Source: an uncultured Granulicatella sp. (GTDB taxonomy: Bacteria > Bacillota > Bacilli > Lactobacillales > Aerococcaceae). Taken from it: a stretch of DNA of 5,171 nt. The notes beneath the pieces were generated by a model that was not told the origin of the DNA, made no database searches, and saw nothing but the letters and a program-made list of their open reading frames with translations. Each line of letters starts with the position of its first letter. Position 1 is the first letter of the stretch. Both the position numbers and the translations under genes were made by a program. Positions 1 through 5,171 of the stretch are shown here, piece after piece. Location of the stretch: NCBI GenBank assembly GCA_947254045.1, contig CAMYBO010000100.1, positions 1-5,171 of the forward strand, read 5' to 3'.

Positions 1-27
1 AACTTATTTTATTTAACTACTCCATAG
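1..27 (+). other. possible 3' end of an upstream gene
   Basis: Reading from base 1, this frame is open for eight codons (N-L-F-Y-L-T-T-P) and closes with TAG at 25-27, shortly before the tarI ribosome binding site. In a tightly packed operon this is where an upstream gene could end. The stretch is far too short to assign a family. The frame starting at base 3 is also open past the tarI start, so the true upstream frame is undetermined. No promoter-like -35/-10 pair can be argued within these few bases. Confidence 0.25.
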
Positions 28-31
28 AAAG

Positions 32-42
32 AAGGAAATTGA
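32..42 (+). promoter_or_regulatory. ribosome binding site of tarI
   Basis: AAGGAA at 32-37 lies six bases before the ATG at 43, a normal spacing for a Firmicute Shine-Dalgarno sequence. It supports the ATG at 43 as the start. The encoded protein then begins right before the nucleotide-binding strand, as usual for this family. Confidence 0.7.
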
Positions 43-750
43 ATGATTTACGCCGGAATACTTGCTGGTGGTACAGGAACTCGTATGGGAATTCAAGATA
101 TGCCTAAACAGTTTTTAACATTAGGGAAAAAACCAATTATTATGCATACTGTTGAGAAATTCTTGTTTGTTCCAGATATTGATGTTATTTATGTAGCAGT
201 TCATCCAAATTGGATGACTTACTTTGAAGACCTGCTGAATAAATATGTTCCAACACAAAAAGAAAGAATTCGTGTTGTTTCAGGTGGAAAAGATAGAAAT
301 GATAGTATTATGAATATTATTCATGATATTCAAGATAAGTCAGATGAAACAAAAGACGATATTTTAATTACTCATGATGCGGTTCGCCCATTTGTATCTT
401 ACCGAATGATTCAAGAAAATATTGCTGCGATGAAAGAGTATGATGTAGCAGATACGGTTGTTCTTGCGAATGATACTATTGTAGAGTCAGTGGATGGAAA
501 AGTGATTTCTTCAATTCCAAATCGTACACATATGTATCAAGGGCAAACACCACAAACGTTCAAGATTCGTGCATTTGTAGATATTTACGAATCAATGGAA
601 GAAGATGTGAAACAAATTTTAACAGATGCTTGTAAAGTATTTGTTTTGAATAATACACATGTTGGACTCGTTCAAGGCGAATATTCAAATATTAAAATTA
701 CTACAGTAACGGATTTAAAAATTGCTGAAGCGATGTTGGGAGAGATCTAA
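43..750 (+). CDS. tarI: D-ribitol-5-phosphate cytidylyltransferase (TarI)
   Basis: A soluble cytoplasmic enzyme predicted to make CDP-ribitol from CTP and D-ribitol 5-phosphate, the activated donor for ribitol-phosphate polymers. The 235-residue protein is full length for TarI and has the IspD/TarI nucleotidyltransferase fold. The CTP-binding loop LAGGTGTRMG is at residues 7-16, followed by PKQF at 21-24. GGKDRNDSI is at 81-89, the metal/substrate motif HDAVRPF at 111-117, GQTPQTF at 167-173, TDAC at 194-197, and GEYSNIKITT-type sequence near 212-221. The related enzyme IspD (isoprenoid MEP pathway) shares the fold. TarI is preferred because a tarJ homologue follows with no gap, and because the NDTIVES segment (143-149) and the C-terminal sequence resemble pneumococcal TarI as recalled. 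The start is backed by an AAGGAA ribosome binding site. No key motif is missing. Confidence 0.93.
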   Translation: MIYAGILAGGTGTRMGIQDMPKQFLTLGKKPIIMHTVEKFLFVPDIDVIYVAVHPNWMTYFEDLLNKYVPTQKERIRVVSGGKDRNDSIMNIIHDIQDKSDETKDDILITHDAVRPFVSYRMIQENIAAMKEYDVADTVVLANDTIVESVDGKVISSIPNRTHMYQGQTPQTFKIRAFVDIYESMEEDVKQILTDACKVFVLNNTHVGLVQGEYSNIKITTVTDLKIAEAMLGEI

Positions 751-753
751 GTG
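738..753 (+). promoter_or_regulatory. tarJ ribosome binding site and GTG start inside/after tarI end
   Basis: GGGAGAG at 738-744, within the last codons of tarI, lies six bases before a GTG start at 751, and the tarI stop TAA occupies 748-750. The first in-frame residues from this GTG (M-I-N-R-V-Y-Q-L) match the usual TarJ N-terminus, so GTG is the real start. Zero-base spacing suggests that ribosomes finishing tarI re-initiate on tarJ, keeping the two enzymes in step. Confidence 0.7.
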
Positions 754-1779
754 ATTAATCGAGTATATCAATTGATTCGTCCACATTATTTTTCTGTGAA
801 ATATGAAGACGTTGAAATGGAGCAAGAAGATACAGTAGTTGTTCGACCAAATTATATTGCATTATGCCATGCAGACCAACGATATTTCCAAGGAACTCGT
901 CCACCGAAAATTTTACAAAAAAAATTGCCAATGGCATTAATTCATGAATGTTGTGGAATTGTTGTAAGTGATGCTTCAGGAACCTATAAACCTGGAGATA
1001 AAGTTGTCATGATTCCAAACCAACCTCCAAAAGAATTTGAAGAGGGGACAGAATTTTATGAAAACTATGTAACAGGTGGTTATTTCCGTTCAAGTGGACA
1101 TGATGGATTTATGAGAGAATTTGTTACAATTCCTAAAAATCGTGTGGTGAAATACGAAACAATTCCATCAAAAGTTGCTGCGATTACAGAATTTGTATCT
1201 GTTGGGATTCATGGGATAACAAGAATGAAACAAGTAGCACACTCAAGAAGAGACCGTATTGTGGTATGGGGGTCAGGAAGCTTAGCTTATGTTGTTGCAA
1301 CTCTTGCAAAAGAAAAGTTTCCTAACTCAACGATTATTGTAGTTGGGAAAAACCATGATAAATTACGATTATTCTCTTTTGCAGATGAAGTGTATGATGT
1401 GAGTGAAATTGAAGATGACTTCACGTTTGATCATGCTTTTGAATGTGTAGGAGGAAATGGAACGCAAGAAGCTTACCGAGATATTATTAAACATATCAAA
1501 CCTCAAGGAGCAGTTGTTATGATGGGGGTTAGCGAATTTGAAGTTCCATTAAATACACGAGATATTTTAGAAAAAGGATTAACTTGGGTAGGAAGTTCAC
1601 GTTCAGGACGTGAAGATTTTGAAGGAGCTGTTCAAATGATGGAACGCCCTCAAGTTCACTCAAGATTGAATTTAATTATTCATGAATCAAATAAAATTCA
1701 AGATATCCAAGATATTTATCATTTCTTCGAAGAAGATACTGTCACACCATTTAAGACAGTTGCGAAATGGGATATTTAA
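751..1779 (+). CDS. tarJ: ribulose-5-phosphate reductase (TarJ), NADPH- and zinc-dependent
   Basis: Predicted to reduce D-ribulose 5-phosphate to D-ribitol 5-phosphate with NADPH, supplying the substrate of TarI. The 342 residues match the family length and form a medium-chain dehydrogenase. The N-terminal catalytic domain carries likely zinc ligands C39 (in ALCHADQRY), H65-E66 (in LIHECCG), and probably E147 (in ITEFVSVGIHG). A Rossmann domain follows, with GSGSLAY at 174-180 as the dinucleotide loop and VVGKNHDKL near 197-205 after the second strand. DHAFECVGG (227-235) and GVSEFEVPLNTRD (259-271) are typical TarJ segments, and VGSSRSGREDF is at 280-290. The four-cysteine structural zinc lobe of classical alcohol dehydrogenases is absent: residues 85-120 contain no cysteine. 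The gene starts with GTG abutting the tarI stop. A generic alcohol dehydrogenase is the alternative, but the pairing and motifs argue strongly for TarJ. Confidence 0.93.
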   Translation: MINRVYQLIRPHYFSVKYEDVEMEQEDTVVVRPNYIALCHADQRYFQGTRPPKILQKKLPMALIHECCGIVVSDASGTYKPGDKVVMIPNQPPKEFEEGTEFYENYVTGGYFRSSGHDGFMREFVTIPKNRVVKYETIPSKVAAITEFVSVGIHGITRMKQVAHSRRDRIVVWGSGSLAYVVATLAKEKFPNSTIIVVGKNHDKLRLFSFADEVYDVSEIEDDFTFDHAFECVGGNGTQEAYRDIIKHIKPQGAVVMMGVSEFEVPLNTRDILEKGLTWVGSSRSGREDFEGAVQMMERPQVHSRLNLIIHESNKIQDIQDIYHFFEEDTVTPFKTVAKWDI

Positions 1780-1783
1780 TAAT

Positions 1784-1797
1784 GAGGTGAAATCATG
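1784..1797 (+). promoter_or_regulatory. ribosome binding site of the licD-family gene
   Basis: GAGGTGA at 1784-1790 is a strong match to the 16S rRNA anti-Shine-Dalgarno sequence. Its GAGG core lies seven bases before the ATG at 1795. It sits in the 15-bp gap after the tarJ stop, so this gene can be translated independently of tarJ. Confidence 0.75.
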
Positions 1798-2628
1798 GAA
1801 CCACTTCAAGAGAAGTGTTTAGAAATGGCAGAGTATTTCGTTCAATTTTGTAAAGAAAATGATTTACTTTGCTACCTATGTGGTGGAGGCGCAATTGGGA
1901 CTTTGAGACATAAAGGATTCATTCCTTGGGATGATGATTTAGATTTCTTTATGCCAAGAAAAGATTATGAAAAATTAGCACAACTTTGGCCACAAAAAGC
2001 AGATAGTCGTTATCAACTTTCTAAAAGTAATGAAAACTATTTAGATCGTAATTTATTTATTACGATAAGAGATACACAAACAACATGTATCAAACCTTAT
2101 CAACAAGATTTGGATATTCCACATGGATTAGCCTTAGATGTGCTTCCATTGGATTATTATCCAACTAATGAGCTATCACGTAAAAAACAAGTGATAGCTG
2201 CTTTAGTCTATTCACTATTTTGTGCTCAAACAATTCCAGAAAAACATGGCGGAATAATGAAGTGGGGAAGTCAAGTTTTATTAGCGCTTGTTCCTTCTAA
2301 AAAATTACGTTATAAAATTTGGAAAAAAGCTGAAGCTGAAATGACGAAATATACAAAAGAAGAAAGTGATGGAATTACAGAACTATGTTCTGGTCCATAC
2401 TATATGAAGAAAAAGTATCCAATTTCAAGTTTTGAGAATGCTTTATGGCTTCCTTTTGAAGATACGAAATTACCAATTCCAATTGGATATGATGCCTACT
2501 TAAAAACCGCTTTTGGTGATTATATGACACCACCACCAGTAGAAAAACAAGTAGCACATCACGATGCAGTTCTTGTAGATTTAGAGAAGAGCTATACACA
2601 TTATAAAGGTGAATATTATGGCAAATAA
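1795..2628 (+). CDS. licD: LicD/fukutin-family phosphotransferase
   Basis: A nucleotidyltransferase-fold enzyme predicted to transfer a phospho-alcohol from a CDP-activated donor onto a glycan intermediate. The 277 residues hold the LicD hallmarks: CGGGAIGTLRHKGFIPWDDD around 29-48, with the acidic DDDLD at 46-50 as the likely metal site; the downstream acidic motif LDVLPLD at 114-120; and the C-terminal YDAYLKTAFGDYMTPPP at 232-248 followed by H255-H256. There is no signal peptide; a moderately hydrophobic stretch near 134-146 might dock on the membrane. Classical LicD1/LicD2 proteins transfer phosphocholine. Here no licABC choline genes are present, and the gene directly follows CDP-ribitol synthesis genes, so ribitol-phosphate is a plausible donor group (inference). 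The family assignment is firm, the substrate is not. The symbol is used in the family sense only. The 3' end overlaps the next gene by 11 bp. Confidence 0.9.
   Translation: MEPLQEKCLEMAEYFVQFCKENDLLCYLCGGGAIGTLRHKGFIPWDDDLDFFMPRKDYEKLAQLWPQKADSRYQLSKSNENYLDRNLFITIRDTQTTCIKPYQQDLDIPHGLALDVLPLDYYPTNELSRKKQVIAALVYSLFCAQTIPEKHGGIMKWGSQVLLALVPSKKLRYKIWKKAEAEMTKYTKEESDGITELCSGPYYMKKKYPISSFENALWLPFEDTKLPIPIGYDAYLKTAFGDYMTPPPVEKQVAHHDAVLVDLEKSYTHYKGEYYGK
2171..2199 (+). repeat. perfect 9-bp inverted repeat inside the licD-family gene
   Basis: AGCTATCAC at 2171-2179 is exactly reverse-complementary to GTGATAGCT at 2191-2199, with an 11-base A-rich loop between them. The mRNA could form a hairpin. There is no U-run after the right arm, so it is not a typical intrinsic terminator, and it lies well inside an intact coding region (residues 126-135). 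A chance occurrence is quite possible. Confidence 0.5.
2606..2620 (+). promoter_or_regulatory. ribosome binding site that fixes the glycosyltransferase start at 2618
   Basis: AAGGTGA at 2606-2612 lies five bases before the ATG at 2618. A GTG at 2609, in the same frame, would extend the protein by three residues, but that GTG is itself part of the Shine-Dalgarno sequence and has no good site of its own. ATG 2618 is therefore the better start. The site is within the licD-family coding region, which points to translational coupling. Confidence 0.75.
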
Positions 2629-3742
2629 GAAAAAAGTACTTTTTTTCATGTGGTCATTCTCTTTAGGAGGAGGCGCTGAAAAAATTTTATCTACCATTGT
2701 ATCTAATTTAGATTTAGATAAATATCAAATCGATATTTTAGAAATGGAACATTTTGATAAAGGATATGAAGCTGTTCCAGAAGGGGTACGAATTTTAAAA
2801 CCGTACAAAAAGAAAAAATATGGACGATTAGTAGAAGCAATTTTATGGCGTTTAAGAATCTATTTCCCATATTTAGTTAGAAAATGGTTGATAAAAGATG
2901 ACTATGATATTGAAGTGTCCTTTACAATCATGAATCCAGCTTTTCCTTTTTCAAAAAGAAAAGAAGTAAAAAAAATTGCTTGGATTCATGGAAGTATCGA
3001 AGCATTTTTAGAGGAGAATCAAGCACATTACCGTAAGAACCATTTTGAACAATTAAGTCATGCTGATAAAATTATTGCTATTTCTAAGAAAACAAGAGAA
3101 TCGATTGAAACAGTTTATCCAATGTTTAGCGATAAAATTCAAACGATTTATAATGGGTATGATTTTACCTCTCTATTTGAAAAATCAGAAGAAGTGGCCC
3201 CAATTACTTTGGAAAAAAATAGTATTTGTGTCATAGGGCGTTTAGAAGATTTAAAAGGTACTGATCGTGTGTTGGAAGTCTTTAATAAATTACAACAAGA
3301 ATTACCTGATGTACATTTATACTATATTGGTAGTGGAGAACAAGAGAGCTTCTTAAAAGAAGAAGTAGAAAAACTTCAATTACAGAATAAGGTTCATTTC
3401 TTAGGATATCAAAAAAATCCTTATTCTATCTTAAAGCAAGCTAAAGTACTGTTATCCTTATCAAAACAAGAAGGGTTTTCAGGAGCTGTAGTCGAAGCAG
3501 TGACTCTAGGAATTCCTTTTGTATCCACTAATGTAGGTGGAGCAGAAGAATTGTCGAATAATGGTCAATTTGGTGAAGTGATTGAGTCTAACCAAGAAGC
3601 CATCGATGCTCTTACAAATTATATTACTGGAAAAAAAAGAATTTCTGAACAATATTTAGAATTTATCCAAACATTTACTATTGAAAAGCAACTACAACAA
3701 GTAGAGGAGTTATTTCAATCATCTAAAGAAGAAAGGAGTTAG
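2618..3742 (+). CDS. GT4-like (GT-B fold) glycosyltransferase
   Basis: A cytoplasmic, membrane-associated retaining glycosyltransferase predicted to add one sugar from a nucleotide-sugar donor to a lipid-linked oligosaccharide. From ATG 2618 it has 374 residues, normal for the family. The N-terminal acceptor domain starts with a VLFFMW strand and the glycine-rich GGGAEK loop at 17-22. AWIHGS at 121-126 and the interdomain NGYD near 179-182 follow. The C-terminal donor domain begins with CVIGRLEDLKG at about 204-214, and contains YIGSGEQ near 236-242, FLGYQKNP at 261-268, and the EX7E signature E285-GFSGAVV-E293 that contacts the donor, then GIPFVSTNVGGAEE. A basic patch (KKKKYGR, 64-70, and nearby residues) may touch the membrane. 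The sugar and linkage cannot be read from sequence. The start overlaps the licD-family gene by 11 bp. The wider frame would allow a GTG start at 2609, judged less likely. Confidence 0.9.
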   Translation: MANKKKVLFFMWSFSLGGGAEKILSTIVSNLDLDKYQIDILEMEHFDKGYEAVPEGVRILKPYKKKKYGRLVEAILWRLRIYFPYLVRKWLIKDDYDIEVSFTIMNPAFPFSKRKEVKKIAWIHGSIEAFLEENQAHYRKNHFEQLSHADKIIAISKKTRESIETVYPMFSDKIQTIYNGYDFTSLFEKSEEVAPITLEKNSICVIGRLEDLKGTDRVLEVFNKLQQELPDVHLYYIGSGEQESFLKEEVEKLQLQNKVHFLGYQKNPYSILKQAKVLLSLSKQEGFSGAVVEAVTLGIPFVSTNVGGAEELSNNGQFGEVIESNQEAIDALTNYITGKKRISEQYLEFIQTFTIEKQLQQVEELFQSSKEERS

Positions 3743-3749
3743 ATAGATG
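3734..3749 (+). promoter_or_regulatory. ribosome binding site of the wzy-type gene
   Basis: AGGAG at 3734-3738 (in the context AAAGGAG) lies eight bases before the ATG at 3747 and overlaps the end of the glycosyltransferase gene, whose stop is TAG at 3740-3742. It supports the 3747 start and tight coupling of the two genes. Confidence 0.75.
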
Positions 3750-5171
3750 CCGGATTCTTTAAGAAAACTTCATGCAGTACTTACAACTTTTTGTTATGGT
3801 TTAGCGATTGTTTTCTATTTGATTTATTTAAACAATAATCATTTAGAAACATTATTATATACTGTTGTGATGGTCTTTATTGCGCATACATTATTCTGTT
3901 TTCATCACTTAAAATATCAATTAATTCATGTATTGTTTTATATGACAATATTTGTATTTTTATTTTCACGACCTTTGATTGATTATTTAAGAATTGGAAG
4001 TTTTGAAACGTATCAACAAGATGCTTATGTGTTTACTTTTAATATTATTCTTGTTTCCTTATTAGGATTATGGGTAGGTGGAATGATAGGTGTTAGATAT
4101 TTTAGCCGTAAAAAGGAAAAGCCTGTAGATGAAACTTCGTACGCACGTCTGATTTTACAAGTTAGAAGAGTTTCATTAACAGTCTTCTTGTTTACATATC
4201 CATTTTACGTTTTAAGATTAGTCGAACGTTTAATCTTTAGATTACAGACAACTTATTATGGTTATTATGCAAATTTTACAAGTAAGTTACCGTACTTTAC
4301 TTATTTATTATCAGCATTTATGTTCTACGCTTTATGTGTCTATTTAGCAACAAAACCTTCTAAAAAAGTATCGATATTTATGCTTAGTTTATATGTTGCA
4401 GCCAATACGATTCATTTAGTCATTGGAACGAGAAATCCATTTATTTTAAGTTTATTATTTGCGTTTGTTTATTTCTTCATGCGTCACTATTCTGATAAAA
4501 AAGAAGTTTGGTTAGGGCGTAGAGAAAAAATTGCATTAGGAATAGGAACCCCAGTATTAATGCTTGCGATGGGGGCTATGAACTACGTTCGTGATGGGGC
4601 AAAATTGAAATTCGATAGTATCTTTGCTTTATTAGTCGACTTTATTTATAAACAAGGAACGAGTTTTGGAGTTTTAGCGAGAGGCTATTTATACCGAAGT
4701 AGTTTACCCATTCGAGAAATGAGAAACTTTACATTTGGTCCAATTATCGACTATTTCTATCGTGGTAGTATTGGGATGAATTTATTAGGGACTACAGCTT
4801 TTAAAACAACAACTAATAGTATTGAACTAGCTTTAGAGAGTAATAGTTATGCTCATAATATTTCCTATTTAGTTTTAAAAAAACAATATTTAGATGGGCA
4901 TGGTATTGGAAGTAGTTATATGATGGAAATCTTTACCGATTATGGTTTTGTTGGATTATTTTTAACGAGCTGTATCTTAGGTGTTATTTTTGTTGATCTA
5001 CTAAATTCAGCCTATCGTAAAAATCTTCTTGGGTTTACCGTTTCGCTATTAGTCCTTGGAAATCTATTCTTTATGGCAAGAAGTAGTTTTTCAGAAAGTT
5101 TCTTTAGTTTATTTACAATGCAATTTTGGGCAGTTGTAATTTTAATATTCTTAATGTCCTATTCAATGAAG
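3747..5171 (+). CDS. wzy: Wzy-type polysaccharide repeat-unit polymerase, 3' end cut by window
   Basis: An integral membrane protein predicted to polymerise lipid-linked oligosaccharide repeat units on the outer face of the cytoplasmic membrane. The frame stays open for 475 codons to the window edge, near the usual full length of the family, so little is probably missing. About 12 hydrophobic segments are visible, near residues 11-28, 32-50, 57-75, 95-116, 142-160, 182-201, 207-226, 230-246, 261-279, 392-418, 428-443 and 455-473. Basic stretches (RKKEK 121-125, KPSKK 203-207, RRE/K 258-261) fit a cytoplasmic N-terminus and place the large 280-390 loop outside. Motifs include GTRNPFIL (227-234), NYVRDG (279-284), GTSFGVLARGY (304-314), YRGSIGMNLLGT (338-349), and HGIGSSYMMEIFTDYGFVG (385-403). 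These fit the O-antigen polymerase Wzy family (O-Ag_pol_Wzy type). The repeat unit is unknown. A WaaL-type ligase is a less likely alternative. Confidence 0.85.
   Translation, partial: MPDSLRKLHAVLTTFCYGLAIVFYLIYLNNNHLETLLYTVVMVFIAHTLFCFHHLKYQLIHVLFYMTIFVFLFSRPLIDYLRIGSFETYQQDAYVFTFNIILVSLLGLWVGGMIGVRYFSRKKEKPVDETSYARLILQVRRVSLTVFLFTYPFYVLRLVERLIFRLQTTYYGYYANFTSKLPYFTYLLSAFMFYALCVYLATKPSKKVSIFMLSLYVAANTIHLVIGTRNPFILSLLFAFVYFFMRHYSDKKEVWLGRREKIALGIGTPVLMLAMGAMNYVRDGAKLKFDSIFALLVDFIYKQGTSFGVLARGYLYRSSLPIREMRNFTFGPIIDYFYRGSIGMNLLGTTAFKTTTNSIELALESNSYAHNISYLVLKKQYLDGHGIGSSYMMEIFTDYGFVGLFLTSCILGVIFVDLLNSAYRKNLLGFTVSLLVLGNLFFMARSSFSESFFSLFTMQFWAVVILIFLMSYSMK

Noticed and set aside
1..42. Promoter for the operon in the leader
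   Set aside because: The stretch is AT-rich, but no -35/-10 pair with proper spacing fits in 42 bases that also hold the ribosome binding site; the operon promoter is probably upstream.
43..750. Reading the first gene as ispD (isoprenoid synthesis) instead of tarI
   Set aside because: The fold is shared, but the adjacent tarJ, the polysaccharide context and the TarI-like sequence features all favour ribitol-5-phosphate as the substrate. No isoprenoid gene is nearby.
755..937. Minus-strand open frame of 60 codons
   Set aside because: It lies entirely antisense to the well-supported tarJ gene and has no recognisable protein motif; it is a shadow frame.
1691..1720. Short direct repeat (CAAGATAT twice) in tarJ, echoed in tarI
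   Set aside because: It reflects repeated I-Q-D codons in the protein and not a DNA repeat unit; spacing and copy number do not suggest an array.
1723..1734. 12-bp palindrome TTCTTCGAAGAA near the 3' end of tarJ
   Set aside because: It encodes F-F-E-E within tarJ; paired Phe and Glu codons give such a palindrome trivially, and no operator context is present.
2375..2599. Minus-strand open frame of 74 codons
   Set aside because: It is antisense to the conserved C-terminal part of the licD-family gene and resembles no family; it is a shadow frame.
2630..2645. 16-bp perfect palindrome A6-GTAC-T6 just after the licD-family stop, possible terminator
   Set aside because: It has only A-T stem pairs around GTAC with no room for a loop, and it lies in the first codons of the glycosyltransferase (K-K-V-L-F-F), a common N-terminal pattern in this family. 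It is better explained by coding sequence.

Overview
The window is a compact, AT-rich segment with every gene on the + strand. It looks like part of a surface-polysaccharide operon from a low-GC Gram-positive bacterium, most likely Lactobacillales (Streptococcus, Granulicatella/Carnobacteriaceae or a relative). The reasons are the strong AAGGA/GAGGTGA-type ribosome binding sites, the AT-rich codon use (TTA, AAA, GAA, ATT), and a first gene pair that closely resembles, from memory, the tarI-tarJ pair of the Streptococcus pneumoniae lic1 locus. The species cannot be fixed from the sequence alone.

Layout: 1-42 is leader or intergenic sequence, possibly with the last codons of an upstream gene. 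43-750 encodes a TarI-type ribitol-5-phosphate cytidylyltransferase. 751-1779 encodes a TarJ-type ribulose-5-phosphate reductase that starts at GTG directly after the tarI stop. 1795-2628 encodes a LicD/fukutin-family phosphotransferase. 2618-3742 encodes a GT-B (GT4-like) glycosyltransferase that overlaps licD by 11 bp. 3747 to the window edge encodes a multi-spanning Wzy-type polysaccharide polymerase, cut off before its stop. Intergenic gaps are 0 to 15 bp, with one overlap, so the five genes are probably co-transcribed and partly translationally coupled. No promoter, terminator, RNA gene, mobile element or CRISPR array could be supported.

How the genes fit together (inference): TarJ reduces ribulose-5-phosphate to ribitol-5-phosphate and TarI activates it to CDP-ribitol. 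The LicD protein would then move a phospho-alditol (or phosphocholine) onto a lipid-linked oligosaccharide that the glycosyltransferase helps build. After flipping by a transporter not seen here, Wzy would polymerise the repeat units outside the membrane. The product would be a ribitol-phosphate-containing capsule or a pneumococcus-type teichoic acid made by the Wzy route. The most interesting point is the tight tarI-tarJ-licD module, which parallels the mammalian ISPD plus fukutin/FKRP ribitol-phosphate system. The gene families themselves are known, and no wholly new system is evident.
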